Notes: generated from the sequence alone by a model not told the origin. 64,000 bases of DNA from [Clostridium] aminophilum DSM 10710 (GCF_000711825.1 NZ_JONJ01000008.1:1-64000); one strand, 5' to 3'. Positions 8,175 to 17,062 are shown, counted from the first letter of the stretch. Translations and numbers: made by a program.

Positions 8175-8801
8175 TCAGGAATTCTGGCGGTTCAGATAAA
8201 GTTCGATGTTGGTGGGATTTGGATGTTTGGCCCAGCTGGCACTTTCTTTCTTCGAACCGGAATAGATCCGGAAATCGTATTCTTCGGAAACATCGTTCCA
8301 GCCGTACTCGACCAGATACCAGTCCCATCCGCCGATTCCGTTGACGGTGGTGTTTGAAGCCTTGACAGAAAGGGTATCAAGGTTCAGGCCGGCGGCTTTC
8401 ATGGCATCTTCGACGCCCTGATTGTGAAAACGGGTTCCTTCCGCTGTTTTCGTCGGCTCGCCGTCGATAATTACGTCTGTTTCTGCGCAGCAGTATACGG
8501 TTCTCCCGGAATAATCACTGCTCGGTCCCGAAGATGGATCCCGGGTCACCAGTACCCAGAAGCCGATCTCCTTTTTGTCACCGTGTTTTGCGCCACGATA
8601 GTCGAATTCGTCGGCATTTACAATGTTTGCCAGGACGGCCCGGATGGAACGCGCATTGGCGAGATCGACCGCACGGCGGGATTTCTCCAGCCTGGAGCGA
8701 AAGATCGGGACGCAGATGGCGATCATCACGCCGATGATGGCGATGACAATAAGCAATTCAACCAGAGTGTAGCCTTTCCGGCTTCGGTTTTCGTTATGCA
8801 T
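8175..8801 (-). CDS. orphan type IV prepilin-like protein
   Basis: The N-terminus has a class III signal: basic leader MHNENRSRKG, cleavage before YTLVELLIVIAIIGVMIAI, with the conserved Glu at position +5 of the mature protein. Prepilin peptidase should cut after the Gly and methylate the new first residue (here Tyr instead of the usual Phe). The rest (about 180 residues) is a variable globular head with two adjacent cysteines (YCCAE). No pilus assembly ATPase, platform protein or prepilin peptidase is encoded in the window. It may be a minor pilin or a pseudopilin used with machinery elsewhere. The PilZ gene diverges from it, which hints at c-di-GMP-linked surface behaviour. Confidence 0.75.
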   Translation of the reverse strand: MHNENRSRKGYTLVELLIVIAIIGVMIAICVPIFRSRLEKSRRAVDLANARSIRAVLANIVNADEFDYRGAKHGDKKEIGFWVLVTRDPSSGPSSDYSGRTVYCCAETDVIIDGEPTKTAEGTRFHNQGVEDAMKAAGLNLDTLSVKASNTTVNGIGGWDWYLVEYGWNDVSEEYDFRIYSGSKKESASWAKHPNPTNIELYLNRQNS

Positions 8802-8824
8802 GGTGGTTCAACTTCTTTTCGTGT

Positions 8825-8922
8825 TTTGGTTTGATGCTGGAAGCGGAGATACAGCACTTCACTGCATCAACAATTTTCATGTATTCAGGTTTTGCTTGAC
8901 GTTGGGAGCAGGGATACTGCAC
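8825..8922. repeat. degenerate direct repeat in the pilin/PilZ gap
   Basis: GCTGGAAGCGGAGATACAGCAC (shown split: GCTGGAAGCGG, AGATACAGCAC) at about 8834 recurs as GTTGGGAGCAGGGATACTGCAC-like sequence near 8901, each preceded by GGTTTG/GGTTTTGCTTGA. The remainder of 8802-9133 holds only a TATAAT at 9074-9079 that may be the -10 of the PilZ gene. Confidence 0.4.
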
Positions 8923-9133
8923 CAAACAAAATATCGGCGAAAAGGGACAAAAATTAATATAATTTTGAATAATAGGGTTTGTATATTCAATCACGAAAAA
9001 CGATGTCATCAAAAACACCGTCAAATGCCTGATTTATGACTGAAAAGGTGATAGAATACTTGCTGTTTCAAGGTATAATAAAGAAAGTTATATATAGTAT
9101 GAACAAGAATAAAACAGGATGGCAGGTGATGAT

Positions 9134-9760
9134 ATGATTCTGAAAGAATGTGACCGGGGCATGGTCTATATGCCGGAAGGCGAGGTAAAGATCCCCGTTG
9201 AAGTCCGTTTCAGCAAGGAGAATATTACATTATACTTTGAGGGCTTCCACTTTCAGGATGCCCGGATTCAGGCAAGGGTGGATTTCTATGATGTTCAGAA
9301 AGGACTGATCACGACGGAGTCGGAGGTTCTGATCAAGAGAAATCCGGCATATCCGACCAGCCCGTATCCGTGGATTGGCGAGTGCAATGTCATCAAGTGT
9401 AATGAGACGAAGCAGCGTCAGATGGATGTCCGCGCGTCTGTGGACATTGAGTGGCAGTTTTATCATGATGATCCGAAGCTGGGCGGAGATTTCTTCGCAA
9501 CGATCCGGAATCTCAGCGCAGGCGGCGTATACATCGAGACGGTGGAGACTCTGGCACCGAAGGAACTGGTGCGCTTTCGCTTTAAATTCAACAAAAAAGA
9601 CCGGACCTTCCTTCTCGAAACCGTATGGGGAAAGAAGGCGGATGAGATCCATATGGGATACGGTCTCCGGTTTATCAACCTGCAGCCGGGAGATGAGGCG
9701 AACATCCGCAATTATGTATTTCGGAGACTGATCGAGAATCACCGCGCGGGTGAAGAATAA
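9134..9760 (+). CDS. PilZ-domain c-di-GMP receptor-like protein
   Basis: A 208-residue soluble protein with an N-terminal YcgR-like segment (about 1-95) and a C-terminal PilZ domain. The binding signature is KQRQMDVRASV followed by RNLSAGGVYIE: the NxSxxG part is intact, while in the RRxxxR part the second arginine is glutamine (RQMDVR), which may weaken c-di-GMP binding. Ends with a C-terminal FRRLIENHRA. The ATG at 9134 is preferred over the in-frame ATG at 9119 because AGGTGA lies 5-10 bases before it. Monocistronic, divergent from the prepilin gene. Confidence 0.78.
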   Translation: MILKECDRGMVYMPEGEVKIPVEVRFSKENITLYFEGFHFQDARIQARVDFYDVQKGLITTESEVLIKRNPAYPTSPYPWIGECNVIKCNETKQRQMDVRASVDIEWQFYHDDPKLGGDFFATIRNLSAGGVYIETVETLAPKELVRFRFKFNKKDRTFLLETVWGKKADEIHMGYGLRFINLQPGDEANIRNYVFRRLIENHRAGEE

Positions 9761-9865
9761 ATGGCAGGCCGGATATGAGTTCAGGGAATTTAATCATAAA
9801 GAATATATTATAACAGTTATAAAAATACGATTATAAAATACCCATATTTTCATTTTTGTTCAACT

Positions 9866-9926
9866 AAAAGATGAGGCATTTTGCACAATGAAAGAACTGC
9901 AGAATGACCTCGTCTTTTCGTTTTTT
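9866..9926 (+). terminator. probable terminator after the PilZ gene
   Basis: AAAAGATGAGG-CATT pairs with AATG-A-CCTCGTCTTTT across a long loop and is followed by a T-rich tract ending in TTTTTT at 9921-9926. Confidence 0.55.
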
Positions 9927-10019
9927 CGGTCGAAACTCACAAAAAACACCGATAGAATTTGGAAGAAAACAACGAAAATAATGCATATAAATCAATAAAT
10001 TTGCGATAAATCAAAAATA

Positions 10020-10048
10020 TTGACATACATTTTGACCGGTTCTATACT
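10020..10048 (+). promoter_or_regulatory. strong sigma-A type promoter of gdhA
   Basis: A perfect TTGACA at 10020-10025, 17-base spacer and TATACT at 10043-10048. Predicted start near 10055 gives an untranslated leader of about 80 bases. The upstream stretch 9930-10019 is A/T-rich. Confidence 0.8.
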
Positions 10049-10137
10049 CTGCCCATACCTCGAGGAAACAGATCACGATAAGCAGATGCCGTAAATGGCA
10101 GACGGTATTTCGAAGCAGTACAGAGGAGGGTATTATC

Positions 10138-11475
10138 ATGTCTTATGTTGATAATGTGTACGAGAACGTAGTTTCCTATTATCCGGATCAGAAGGAGTAT
10201 CATCAGGCAGTAAAGGAATTTCTGGAGTCTGTCCGCACTGTCGTAGAGAATGACGAAGAGAAGTATCAGCAGGAAGCGATGCTTGAGAGAATGGTCGTTC
10301 CGGACAGAGAGCATTCTTTCCGGGTAACATGGACGGATGATCACGGCGAAGTTCAGGTCAATCACGGTTACCGCATTCAGGTCAACAATGCGCTCGGCCC
10401 GTACAAGGGCGGACTTCGTTTCCATCCGACCGTAACACAGGGCATGATTAAGTTCCTCGGCTTCGAGATGGTTTATAAGAACGCACTGACCGGTCTTCCG
10501 ATCGGCGGCGCAAAGGGCGGAGCCGATTTCGACCCGAAGGGGAAATCCGATCGCGAGATCATGCGGTTCTGTCAGGCCTATGTCGGAGAGCTCTTCAAGT
10601 ACACCGGCCCGAATATGGACGTGCCGGCCGGAGATATCGGTGTCGGCGGCCGTGAGATCGGATACCTTTTCGGAATGTATAAGAAGCTGACGGACCAGTT
10701 CGACGGAACACTGACCGGAAAAGGGCTTACCTTCGGCGGTTCTCTGGTCAGAACCGAGGCTACCGGCTACGGCCTGATGTATTTCGTGGATGAGCTCCTG
10801 AAGGATCACGGCCAGGAGATCAAGGGCAAGACCGTCACGGTTTCCGGTGCCGGAAATGTTGCAATCTTCGCAATCGAGAAGGCTCAGCAGATGGGCGCGA
10901 AGGTTGTTACCTGCTCCGATTCCAACGGATGGGTTTACGATCCGGACGGCATTGACCTCGATCTTCTGAAGGAAGTGAAACTTGAGAAGCGCGCAAGACT
11001 GACCGAGTATGCGGCTAAGAGACCGAACGCAGAGTACCATGAGGGTCACGAGGGGCTCTGGGCAGTCAGGACAGATATCGCTCTTCCGTGCGCAACACAG
11101 AACGATATCAATCTGGACGACGCAAAGGCACTGGTTGCAAACGGCACCTATGCGGTATGCGAGGGCGCAAACATGCCGACCACACTGGAGGCAACCGAGT
11201 ATCTCCAGAAGAACGGCGTTATCCTCTGCCCGTCCAAGGCCTGCAACGCCGGCGGCGTCAGCGTATCCGAGCTCGAGATGGCACAGGATTCTGAGCACCT
11301 CTACTGGAGTTTCGAAGAGGTTGATTCCCGTCTCAGCGATATCATGAGAAATATCTATCACATCATCGCCGATGCGGCGAAAGAGAATAATCTCGGCGAG
11401 AACTATGTTGCCGGTGCCAACATCGCGGCGTTCAACCGTGTTGCAGAGGCGATGGCTGCACAGGGAGTATATTAA
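10138..11475 (+). CDS. gdhA: glutamate dehydrogenase (hexameric, NAD(P))
   Basis: A 445-residue family I glutamate dehydrogenase that interconverts 2-oxoglutarate plus ammonium and L-glutamate. By comparison with the Clostridium symbiosum enzyme all catalytic residues are present: Lys90 (GPYKGGLRF), Lys114, Lys126 (GGAKGGADFDPKGKSDRE), Asp166 (VPAGDIGVGGREIGY) and Ser377 (NAGGVSVSELEMAQ). The Rossmann motif is SGAGNVA. GAGGAGGG precedes the ATG by 7 bases, and the promoter is near-consensus, so this is probably the highly expressed enzyme. A near paralogue follows 290 bp downstream. Cofactor choice is not decided from sequence. Confidence 0.95.
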   Translation: MSYVDNVYENVVSYYPDQKEYHQAVKEFLESVRTVVENDEEKYQQEAMLERMVVPDREHSFRVTWTDDHGEVQVNHGYRIQVNNALGPYKGGLRFHPTVTQGMIKFLGFEMVYKNALTGLPIGGAKGGADFDPKGKSDREIMRFCQAYVGELFKYTGPNMDVPAGDIGVGGREIGYLFGMYKKLTDQFDGTLTGKGLTFGGSLVRTEATGYGLMYFVDELLKDHGQEIKGKTVTVSGAGNVAIFAIEKAQQMGAKVVTCSDSNGWVYDPDGIDLDLLKEVKLEKRARLTEYAAKRPNAEYHEGHEGLWAVRTDIALPCATQNDINLDDAKALVANGTYAVCEGANMPTTLEATEYLQKNGVILCPSKACNAGGVSVSELEMAQDSEHLYWSFEEVDSRLSDIMRNIYHIIADAAKENNLGENYVAGANIAAFNRVAEAMAAQGVY

Positions 11476-11502
11476 AAGAAAACAGATGTTACCGGTCTGA
11501 AG

Positions 11503-11532
11503 AGCGGGAATCTGCTGCGGCAGGTTCCCGCT
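11503..11532 (+). terminator. intrinsic terminator of gdhA
   Basis: AGCGGGAATCTGC pairs with GCAGGTTCCCGCT (one mismatch) around loop TGCG and is followed by TCGTTTGT. It separates gdhA from its paralogue. Confidence 0.75.
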
Positions 11533-11642
11533 TCGTTTGTATATTGGGAAGGGTTGTATTACACTTCAGGGGAAGAAGAAAGCCCTTTTTACTAATATAT
11601 AAGCGATATATATACGAATACATAGATAGAAAATGATCGCTT

Positions 11643-11747
11643 ACATAACAAATATGAATCTGTACATAGCAAATTGGAAGCTGTACGTAGTAAAGTTGAA
11701 TACGCACGTAGTAAATATGGATTCATACGCAGTATATACGGACACGG
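11643..11747. repeat. five exact-length 21-bp tandem repeats before the second GDH gene
   Basis: Five units of exactly 21 bp (11643, 11664, 11685, 11706, 11727), core ACRTAGYAAATWTGRA plus a five-base tail. A weaker sixth unit may precede them at about 11620. The array ends 15 bp before the start codon, directly at the ACGGAGG ribosome site. Stop codons in all forward frames argue against coding. Each unit is two helical turns, so equal faces are presented on one side of the DNA. Confidence 0.9.
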
Positions 11748-11762
11748 AAAACGGAGGTTGTT

Positions 11763-13100
11763 ATGGCATATATTGATGAGATTATCGGGCGGATTGCGGA
11801 AGAGTATCCGGAGCAGAAGGAATATCAGCGGGTTGTGAGAGAATTTCTGACTTCCATTCGGCCGGTTGTAGAGAAAGAAGAAGAGAGATACCGCGCGGAC
11901 GCGATTCTAGAGCGCATGATGTTTCCGGACCGCGAACATGCATTCCGCGTGACCTGGATCGACGATGCGGGCAACACCCGTGTCAATCACGGATACCGCG
12001 TGCAGTTCAACAATGCGCTCGGCCCATATAAAGGCGGCATCCGTTTTGAGGAGGATGTCAATGCGGACAAGATGAAGGCCCTCGGGTTTCAGATGGTCTG
12101 GAAAAATGCGCTCGCAGGGCTTCCGGCCGGAGGCGCAAAGGGAGGCGCGGATTTTTCGTGGAAAGGAAAATCCGACCGGGAGGTCATGCGCTTCAGTCAG
12201 GCATATGCAAAGGAATTGTTCCGGTATCTGGGGGCGGATGAGGATATTCTCACAAGCGATATTGGTGCCGGCATCCGTGAAATGGGGTATCTCACCGGGC
12301 AGATCCGGAAACTGACGAACATCTGCGACGGCAGGGTCGTCGGAAAGGGAAGCGCTTTCGGCGGAACACATCTTCGCGATGAGGCGATCGGATACGGAAT
12401 TCCGTATTATGCGGAAGCGGCGCTGAAAATGGCGGGAGAGAGCGTGGAAGGAAAGACTGTGACGCTGTCCGGAGCGGGTATGGTAGCCATCCATGCGGCG
12501 CAGAAGGCGGAGGAGCTGGGCATGAAAGTGCTCACCGCATCCGATTCCGACGGATGGGTGTATGATCCGGAGGGAATCGAACCGGATCTTCTTCGGCAGG
12601 TAAAACTGGAAGAGAAGGCGAGAATGAGCGAGTACGCAAGACGGCGTCCCGGTTCGGAATACCATGACGGTCCGGAAGGAATCTGGGAGGTGAAATGCGA
12701 CATTGCGCTTCCCTGCGCGGTATCGCATGAGATCGGGCTCGACCAGGCAAGGTTCCTTGCGGAGAATGGAACGTTTGCCGTCTGCCCGGGATCGAATGAA
12801 CCGGCGACGCCGGAGGCGGTGGAATATCTCAAAGCGCATGGCGTGCGGCTTTACCCGTATCAGGCCTGCAACGCGGGCGGTGTAGTGGTGACGAGTCTGG
12901 AGTTTTCTCAGGATGCCATGCATCTGCGCTGGAGTGAAAAAGAGGTGGAGTACCAGCTCCGTTATCATATGTATGAGATCTGCCGGCTGGTGGAAGACAC
13001 CGTACAGGAGTGCGGTCTGAAAAATGATTATATTGCCGGGGCGGATATCGCCGCGTTTCGCCGGGTCTACGATGCGATGTGCGCGCAGGGAATCGTCTGA
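11763..13100 (+). CDS. glutamate dehydrogenase paralogue with altered active site
   Basis: Same length (445) and overall fold as the preceding gdhA product, but diverged. Lys90, Lys114, Lys126 and Asp166 remain. Several pocket positions differ: residue 122 is Ala (Met in the C. symbiosum enzyme, Ile in the neighbour), the PAGD motif is LTSD (Ala164 to Thr, Gly165 to Ser), VGGREIG is AGIREMG, and the Ser that holds the glutamate side-chain carboxylate is Thr377 (NAGGVVVTSLEFSQ). The Rossmann motif reads SGAGMVA. It may act on another amino acid, serve a regulatory role, or be a slow glutamate dehydrogenase. No clear terminator follows; it has its own repeat-rich upstream region. Confidence 0.88.
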   Translation: MAYIDEIIGRIAEEYPEQKEYQRVVREFLTSIRPVVEKEEERYRADAILERMMFPDREHAFRVTWIDDAGNTRVNHGYRVQFNNALGPYKGGIRFEEDVNADKMKALGFQMVWKNALAGLPAGGAKGGADFSWKGKSDREVMRFSQAYAKELFRYLGADEDILTSDIGAGIREMGYLTGQIRKLTNICDGRVVGKGSAFGGTHLRDEAIGYGIPYYAEAALKMAGESVEGKTVTLSGAGMVAIHAAQKAEELGMKVLTASDSDGWVYDPEGIEPDLLRQVKLEEKARMSEYARRRPGSEYHDGPEGIWEVKCDIALPCAVSHEIGLDQARFLAENGTFAVCPGSNEPATPEAVEYLKAHGVRLYPYQACNAGGVVVTSLEFSQDAMHLRWSEKEVEYQLRYHMYEICRLVEDTVQECGLKNDYIAGADIAAFRRVYDAMCAQGIV

Positions 13101-13182
13101 ACAGCCGGAAAAGCGCGGACGAACTGCATTTTTTTAAAATTTATAATAGGGAATATGCACAAAAAAACATCCACAATTTCGG

Positions 13183-13225
13183 TGACTATTTTTGAACACA
13201 TTTGATTGAATCTGACTATTTTTGA
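13183..13225. promoter_or_regulatory. direct-repeat operator candidate of the fru operon
   Basis: TGACTATTTTTGA occurs exactly twice, at 13183-13195 and 13213-13225, 30 bp apart, just before the DeoR-type regulator. Such direct repeats are typical of DeoR/GlpR-family operators and make autoregulation likely. TTGAAC at 13192 and the second repeat may form the promoter. Confidence 0.55.
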
Positions 13226-13279
13226 TGATAACATGAGGATACAAAATCAAAAACGTGCAGAGGATTGATCGGCACGGTG

Positions 13280-14065
13280 ATGGAGGTGAGCACTACGCTG
13301 ACAGAGGAGAGATATGACTCGATTCTTGCCATCGTAAACAGTGAGAGGAGTGCGACGGTTCAGGAACTGGCAGAGCGGCTGAATGTGTCGGAATCGACGG
13401 TCCGGAGGGATCTGACTGCACTGGATAAAATCGGACGTCTGATCAAGGTGCACGGCGGCGCGACGGCAGTGGAACTGGAATACTCGACGCGGGACCTGTC
13501 AATGAGGGAAAAGCAGAGCCTGAACTATGAGGAAAAAGAACAGATCGCCGCATATGCGGCAAAACTGATCAGGCCGGATGATTTCGTATACATTGACGCC
13601 GGATCCACCACGCAGCTTCTGGTGGAGAAGATCACGGAACTCAGCGCCACCTATGTGACGAATTCCATCAGCCACGCTTCGGTGCTTGCGGCAAAGGGCT
13701 GTACGGTGTTCATTCTTGGCGGACGTGTCAAGAGCATTACGGATGCGCTGGTCGGCAGCCGGACAGTGGCGGCGCTGGAGGATTACAATTTCACAATCGG
13801 TTTTTTCGGAACGAACGGTGCGGATGAGAAACACGGATACACGACGCCGGATCTTGTGGAATCGATGGTGAAAAAGACCGCGATGGAGCACACGCATCAT
13901 CGCTACGTTCTCTGCGATCACTCCAAGCTGGGAACCATTTCCTCGGTGAAGTTTGCCGAGTTTGGTTTTGCGACGGTGATTACGGGAACACTGAGCAGTG
14001 ACAAATACAGAAAGTGCAGAAATGTAGTGGAGGTGAGTGGCCCTGATTTACACAGTAACGTTTAA
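13280..14065 (+). CDS. fruR: DeoR/GlpR-family regulator of the fructose operon
   Basis: About 261 residues: an N-terminal DeoR helix-turn-helix (TVQELAERLNVSESTVRRDL, then HGGA) and a C-terminal sugar-phosphate sensor domain (YIDAGSTTQLL, TNSISHASVLAAKGC, LGGRVKS, GTNGAD, CDHSKLG). Members next to fruK usually respond to fructose 1-phosphate and repress the operon. The ATG at 13280 gives a natural family start; a TTG at 13265 is also in frame, and neither has a good ribosome site. The 3' end overlaps the fruK start by 29 bp, so the two are translationally coupled. Confidence 0.85.
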   Translation: MEVSTTLTEERYDSILAIVNSERSATVQELAERLNVSESTVRRDLTALDKIGRLIKVHGGATAVELEYSTRDLSMREKQSLNYEEKEQIAAYAAKLIRPDDFVYIDAGSTTQLLVEKITELSATYVTNSISHASVLAAKGCTVFILGGRVKSITDALVGSRTVAALEDYNFTIGFFGTNGADEKHGYTTPDLVESMVKKTAMEHTHHRYVLCDHSKLGTISSVKFAEFGFATVITGTLSSDKYRKCRNVVEVSGPDLHSNV

Positions 14066-14948
14066 TCCGTCGTTGGATTACATTATCCGGGTGGATGATT
14101 TCCGGATCGGGGAAGTGAACCGCACTTCTTATGAAAAGATTCTTCCGGGAGGAAAGGGAATCAATGTCTCGATTGTTCTGAAGAATCTGGGACATGAGAG
14201 CACCGCACTCGGATTTGCCGCCGGTTTCACCGGACGTGAGATTGAGCGCCGGCTTGCGGAGTACGGCGTAAAACCGGATTTCATCCCGCTGGAAGAAGGA
14301 TTTTCCAGAATCAACGTCAAGATGAAATCGAAAGAAGAGTCGGAGATCAACGGACAGGGTCCGAAGATCACGGAAGCGGCGATCGAGGCATTGTTTGAAA
14401 AACTGGATGCCATGAACGGGGACGACATCCTGGTGATCTCGGGAAGCATCCCGAACACGCTGCCGAGTGATATGTACGAGCGGATTCTGGCGCGGTATCA
14501 GGAGAAGAAGATTCCGGTCGTAGTGGATGCGACCAGAGATCTGCTCACAAGGGTTCTGAAGTTCCATCCGTTCCTGATCAAGCCGAACAACCATGAACTT
14601 GGTGAGATCTTCGGCGTGGAGCTGAAAACGCAGGAGGAAGTCATTCCTTACGCGAAGAAGCTGCAGGAGATGGGGGCGAGAAATGTGCTGATCTCTATGG
14701 CAGGAGAAGGTGCGGTATTCATCTCGGAAAAGGGAGATGAGCTCCGGAGCGGTGCACCGAAGGGAAAAGTGGTAAATTCCGTCGGCGCAGGTGATTCGAT
14801 GGTGGCAGGTTTTCTGGCCGGCTATCTCGAGACTTCGGGGGATTACCGGACGGCGTTCCGGATGGGTCTTTCCGCGGGAAGCAGCAGTGCATTTTCCGAG
14901 GAACTGGCAACCCGAAAAGAGGTTGAGGAGTTGCTGAAGACATTCTGA
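14037..14948 (+). CDS. fruK: 1-phosphofructokinase
   Basis: A 303-residue PfkB-family kinase that phosphorylates fructose 1-phosphate to fructose 1,6-bisphosphate with ATP. Motifs: IYTVTFNPSLDYIIRV, LPGGKGINVS (PfkB signature 1), IKPNNHELGEIFG, and VNSVGAGDSMVAGFLAGYL with the catalytic Asp of GAGD. It starts with GTG, seven bases after TGGAGG, inside the end of the regulator gene. The EIIABC gene follows after 26 bp, giving the standard fruR-fruK-fruA order. Confidence 0.93.
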   Translation: MALIYTVTFNPSLDYIIRVDDFRIGEVNRTSYEKILPGGKGINVSIVLKNLGHESTALGFAAGFTGREIERRLAEYGVKPDFIPLEEGFSRINVKMKSKEESEINGQGPKITEAAIEALFEKLDAMNGDDILVISGSIPNTLPSDMYERILARYQEKKIPVVVDATRDLLTRVLKFHPFLIKPNNHELGEIFGVELKTQEEVIPYAKKLQEMGARNVLISMAGEGAVFISEKGDELRSGAPKGKVVNSVGAGDSMVAGFLAGYLETSGDYRTAFRMGLSAGSSSAFSEELATRKEVEELLKTF

Positions 14949-14974
14949 GAAGGGTAGAAAGAAGGGGTAAAAGG

Positions 14975-16960
14975 ATGAGAATTACGGATCTTCTGAAAAA
15001 AGAGAGCATCCGCATCGGAGGCAGTGCTTCCGGAAAGGCCGACGCCATTGACCAGATGGTCGAACTGATGGTGGCCGGCGGCAATATTGCGGATCCGGAA
15101 AAGTATAAAAATGCCGTTAAGGCAAGAGAAGAAGAGAGCACGACCGCGATCGGCGACGGCATCGCGATCCCGCATGCAAAGACCGATGCGGTGAAGGCGC
15201 CGGGACTTGCGGCGATGACACTGCCGGAAGGCGTGGATTATGCGTCGCCGGACGGGGAAAAATCCGATCTGATCTTCCTGATCGCGGCACCAAATACGGA
15301 GGACAATGTTCACCTTCAGGTTCTGTCCCGTCTGTCCACACTTCTGATGGATGATGATTTCTGCGATGCGCTTCGCGGGGCAGAGGATGCGGACGCATTT
15401 CTTGCCGTGATCGATAAAGCGGAGAACGAGAAGCTTGAGGCGGAAGAGAAGAAGGAAGAAGAGGCGAAGGCGGCAGCAGGAAAGATTCAGATTGTTGCGG
15501 TTACCGCATGCCCGACCGGAATCGCCCACACCTATATGGCGGCGGAGGCGCTGGAGAAGGCGGCAGCAAAGCTTGGGTACACCATCAAAGTTGAGACAAA
15601 CGGCTCCGGCGGAGCGAAGAATCTTCTGACCGCCGAGGACATCGCCGGCGCGGAGGGCGTCATCATTGCGGCAGACAAGAATGTCGAGATGGCCCGCTTT
15701 GACGGAAAGCCGGTTTACAGCACATCGGTTTCCGCCGGAATCAACAAGCCGGAGGAACTGATCGGAAAGATCATGAATCACGAAGCCGCAGTATACAGTG
15801 CCGGAAAGAAGGCAGTGTCCGACACGGCAGCGGTGTCTGCGGAGAAGGAATCTGCGGCCCACACCTTATACAAACATCTGATGAACGGTGTATCTCACAT
15901 GCTTCCGTTCGTTGTCGGCGGCGGTATTCTGATCGCGATCGCCTTCCTTCTGGATGTGGCACATGCCGGAGAAGGATTCTACGGCTCGGGCACACTGCTC
16001 GCGAAGTTCTTCAAGCAGAGCGGTGATGCGGCATTTGGCTTTATGCTTCCGATTCTTGCAGGATTTATCGCCATGAGTATTGCGGATCGCCCCGGACTGG
16101 CAGTCGGCTTTGTCGGCGGCGCAATCGCGAAGGAAGGATTTACCTGGTCCTATCTTGCCGATCAGGTCAATGTCGGCGTAAACGGTGCCGAACCGGTGAT
16201 TGAGCTCGTCAGTGCCGGCTTCCTCGGCGCTCTCCTTGCCGGTTTTGCGGCAGGATATCTCACCAAGGGACTGGAGAAGGCCTGTGATGCGCTTCCGGAT
16301 GCACTGGAAGGAATCAAGCCGGTTCTGATTTATCCGCTGGTCGGCATTCTGATGATCAGCCTGATGATGACAACCGTGAACCCGGTTATGGCAGCAATCA
16401 ATACCGGCATCACCGGTTTCCTGAACGGAATGGGCACTTCGAATCTTGTGATCCTCGGCGCGATTGTCGGCGGTATGATGTCCATCGATATGGGCGGCCC
16501 GATCAACAAGGCGGCGTATGTATTCGGAACGGCTGCGATCGCAACCGGAGAGACCGGAAAGATCATTATGGCTTCGGTTATGGTCGGTGGTATGGTTCCG
16601 CCGATTGTGATTGCCCTCTCCACTACATTCTTTAAGAACCGCTGGACGAAACGTGATCGCCAGGCAGGACTTGTGAACTACATTATGGGTCTCTCCTTCA
16701 TCTCGGAAGGTGCGATTCCGTATGCGGCGGCAGATCCGGGACGTGTTCTTCCGTCCTGTATTTTGGGATCCGCGATCGCGGGTGCGATCTCCGCGGCATG
16801 CCGCTGTGCAAGCCCGGCTCCGCACGGTGGTTTCTGGGTAATTGCGGTTATCAGCAATCCGCTGATGTATGCGGCTGCACTCCTCATCGGATCGGCGGCC
16901 GGCGCGCTTCTTCTCTCCCTTCTGAAAAAGCCGGTCAGCATGGATTCGGATGTAAACTGA
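14975..16960 (+). CDS. fruA: PTS fructose transporter EIIABC
   Basis: A 661-residue fusion. Residues 1-150 are EIIA with active His67 (AIPHAKTDAV); about 168-270 are EIIB with Cys179 (VAVTACPTGIAHTYMAAEAL); about 285-655 are the membrane EIIC with some eight to ten helices (HMLPFVVGGGILIAIAFLL, GGPINKAAYVFG, FISEGAIPYAA). It takes up fructose as fructose 1-phosphate, which FruK then converts. A charged Lys/Glu/Ala linker joins A and B. Good ribosome site (GGGGTAAAAGG region) and same operon as fruK. Confidence 0.94.
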   Translation: MRITDLLKKESIRIGGSASGKADAIDQMVELMVAGGNIADPEKYKNAVKAREEESTTAIGDGIAIPHAKTDAVKAPGLAAMTLPEGVDYASPDGEKSDLIFLIAAPNTEDNVHLQVLSRLSTLLMDDDFCDALRGAEDADAFLAVIDKAENEKLEAEEKKEEEAKAAAGKIQIVAVTACPTGIAHTYMAAEALEKAAAKLGYTIKVETNGSGGAKNLLTAEDIAGAEGVIIAADKNVEMARFDGKPVYSTSVSAGINKPEELIGKIMNHEAAVYSAGKKAVSDTAAVSAEKESAAHTLYKHLMNGVSHMLPFVVGGGILIAIAFLLDVAHAGEGFYGSGTLLAKFFKQSGDAAFGFMLPILAGFIAMSIADRPGLAVGFVGGAIAKEGFTWSYLADQVNVGVNGAEPVIELVSAGFLGALLAGFAAGYLTKGLEKACDALPDALEGIKPVLIYPLVGILMISLMMTTVNPVMAAINTGITGFLNGMGTSNLVILGAIVGGMMSIDMGGPINKAAYVFGTAAIATGETGKIIMASVMVGGMVPPIVIALSTTFFKNRWTKRDRQAGLVNYIMGLSFISEGAIPYAAADPGRVLPSCILGSAIAGAISAACRCASPAPHGGFWVIAVISNPLMYAAALLIGSAAGALLLSLLKKPVSMDSDVN

Positions 16961-16976
16961 TCGCCTGCATTTTCCG

Positions 16977-17062
16977 GTGATCAGCGGCGCATAACCCCCG
17001 CGATCTCCCCTCGGGAAAGAGGGGGAATGGAGTCTGCTTGCGGACCTTGTTCCCGGCGGCAC
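16977..17062 (+). repeat. dispersed two-hairpin element, copy A
   Basis: Lies between fruA and the HPr gene. It contains CCCCTC-GGGAAA-GAGGGG and then GTCTGC-TT-GCGGAC, and shares its start (GTGATCAGCGGCGC) and order of parts with copy B at 21640 and, more weakly, copy C at 33561. Confidence 0.65.

Noticed and set aside
8802-9133. A c-di-GMP riboswitch before the pilin or PilZ gene
   Set aside because: The conserved core of GEMM riboswitches was not found on either strand.
11643-11747. CRISPR array reading of the 21-bp repeats
   Set aside because: Units are directly contiguous with no spacers, too short for repeat-spacer structure, and no cas gene is near.
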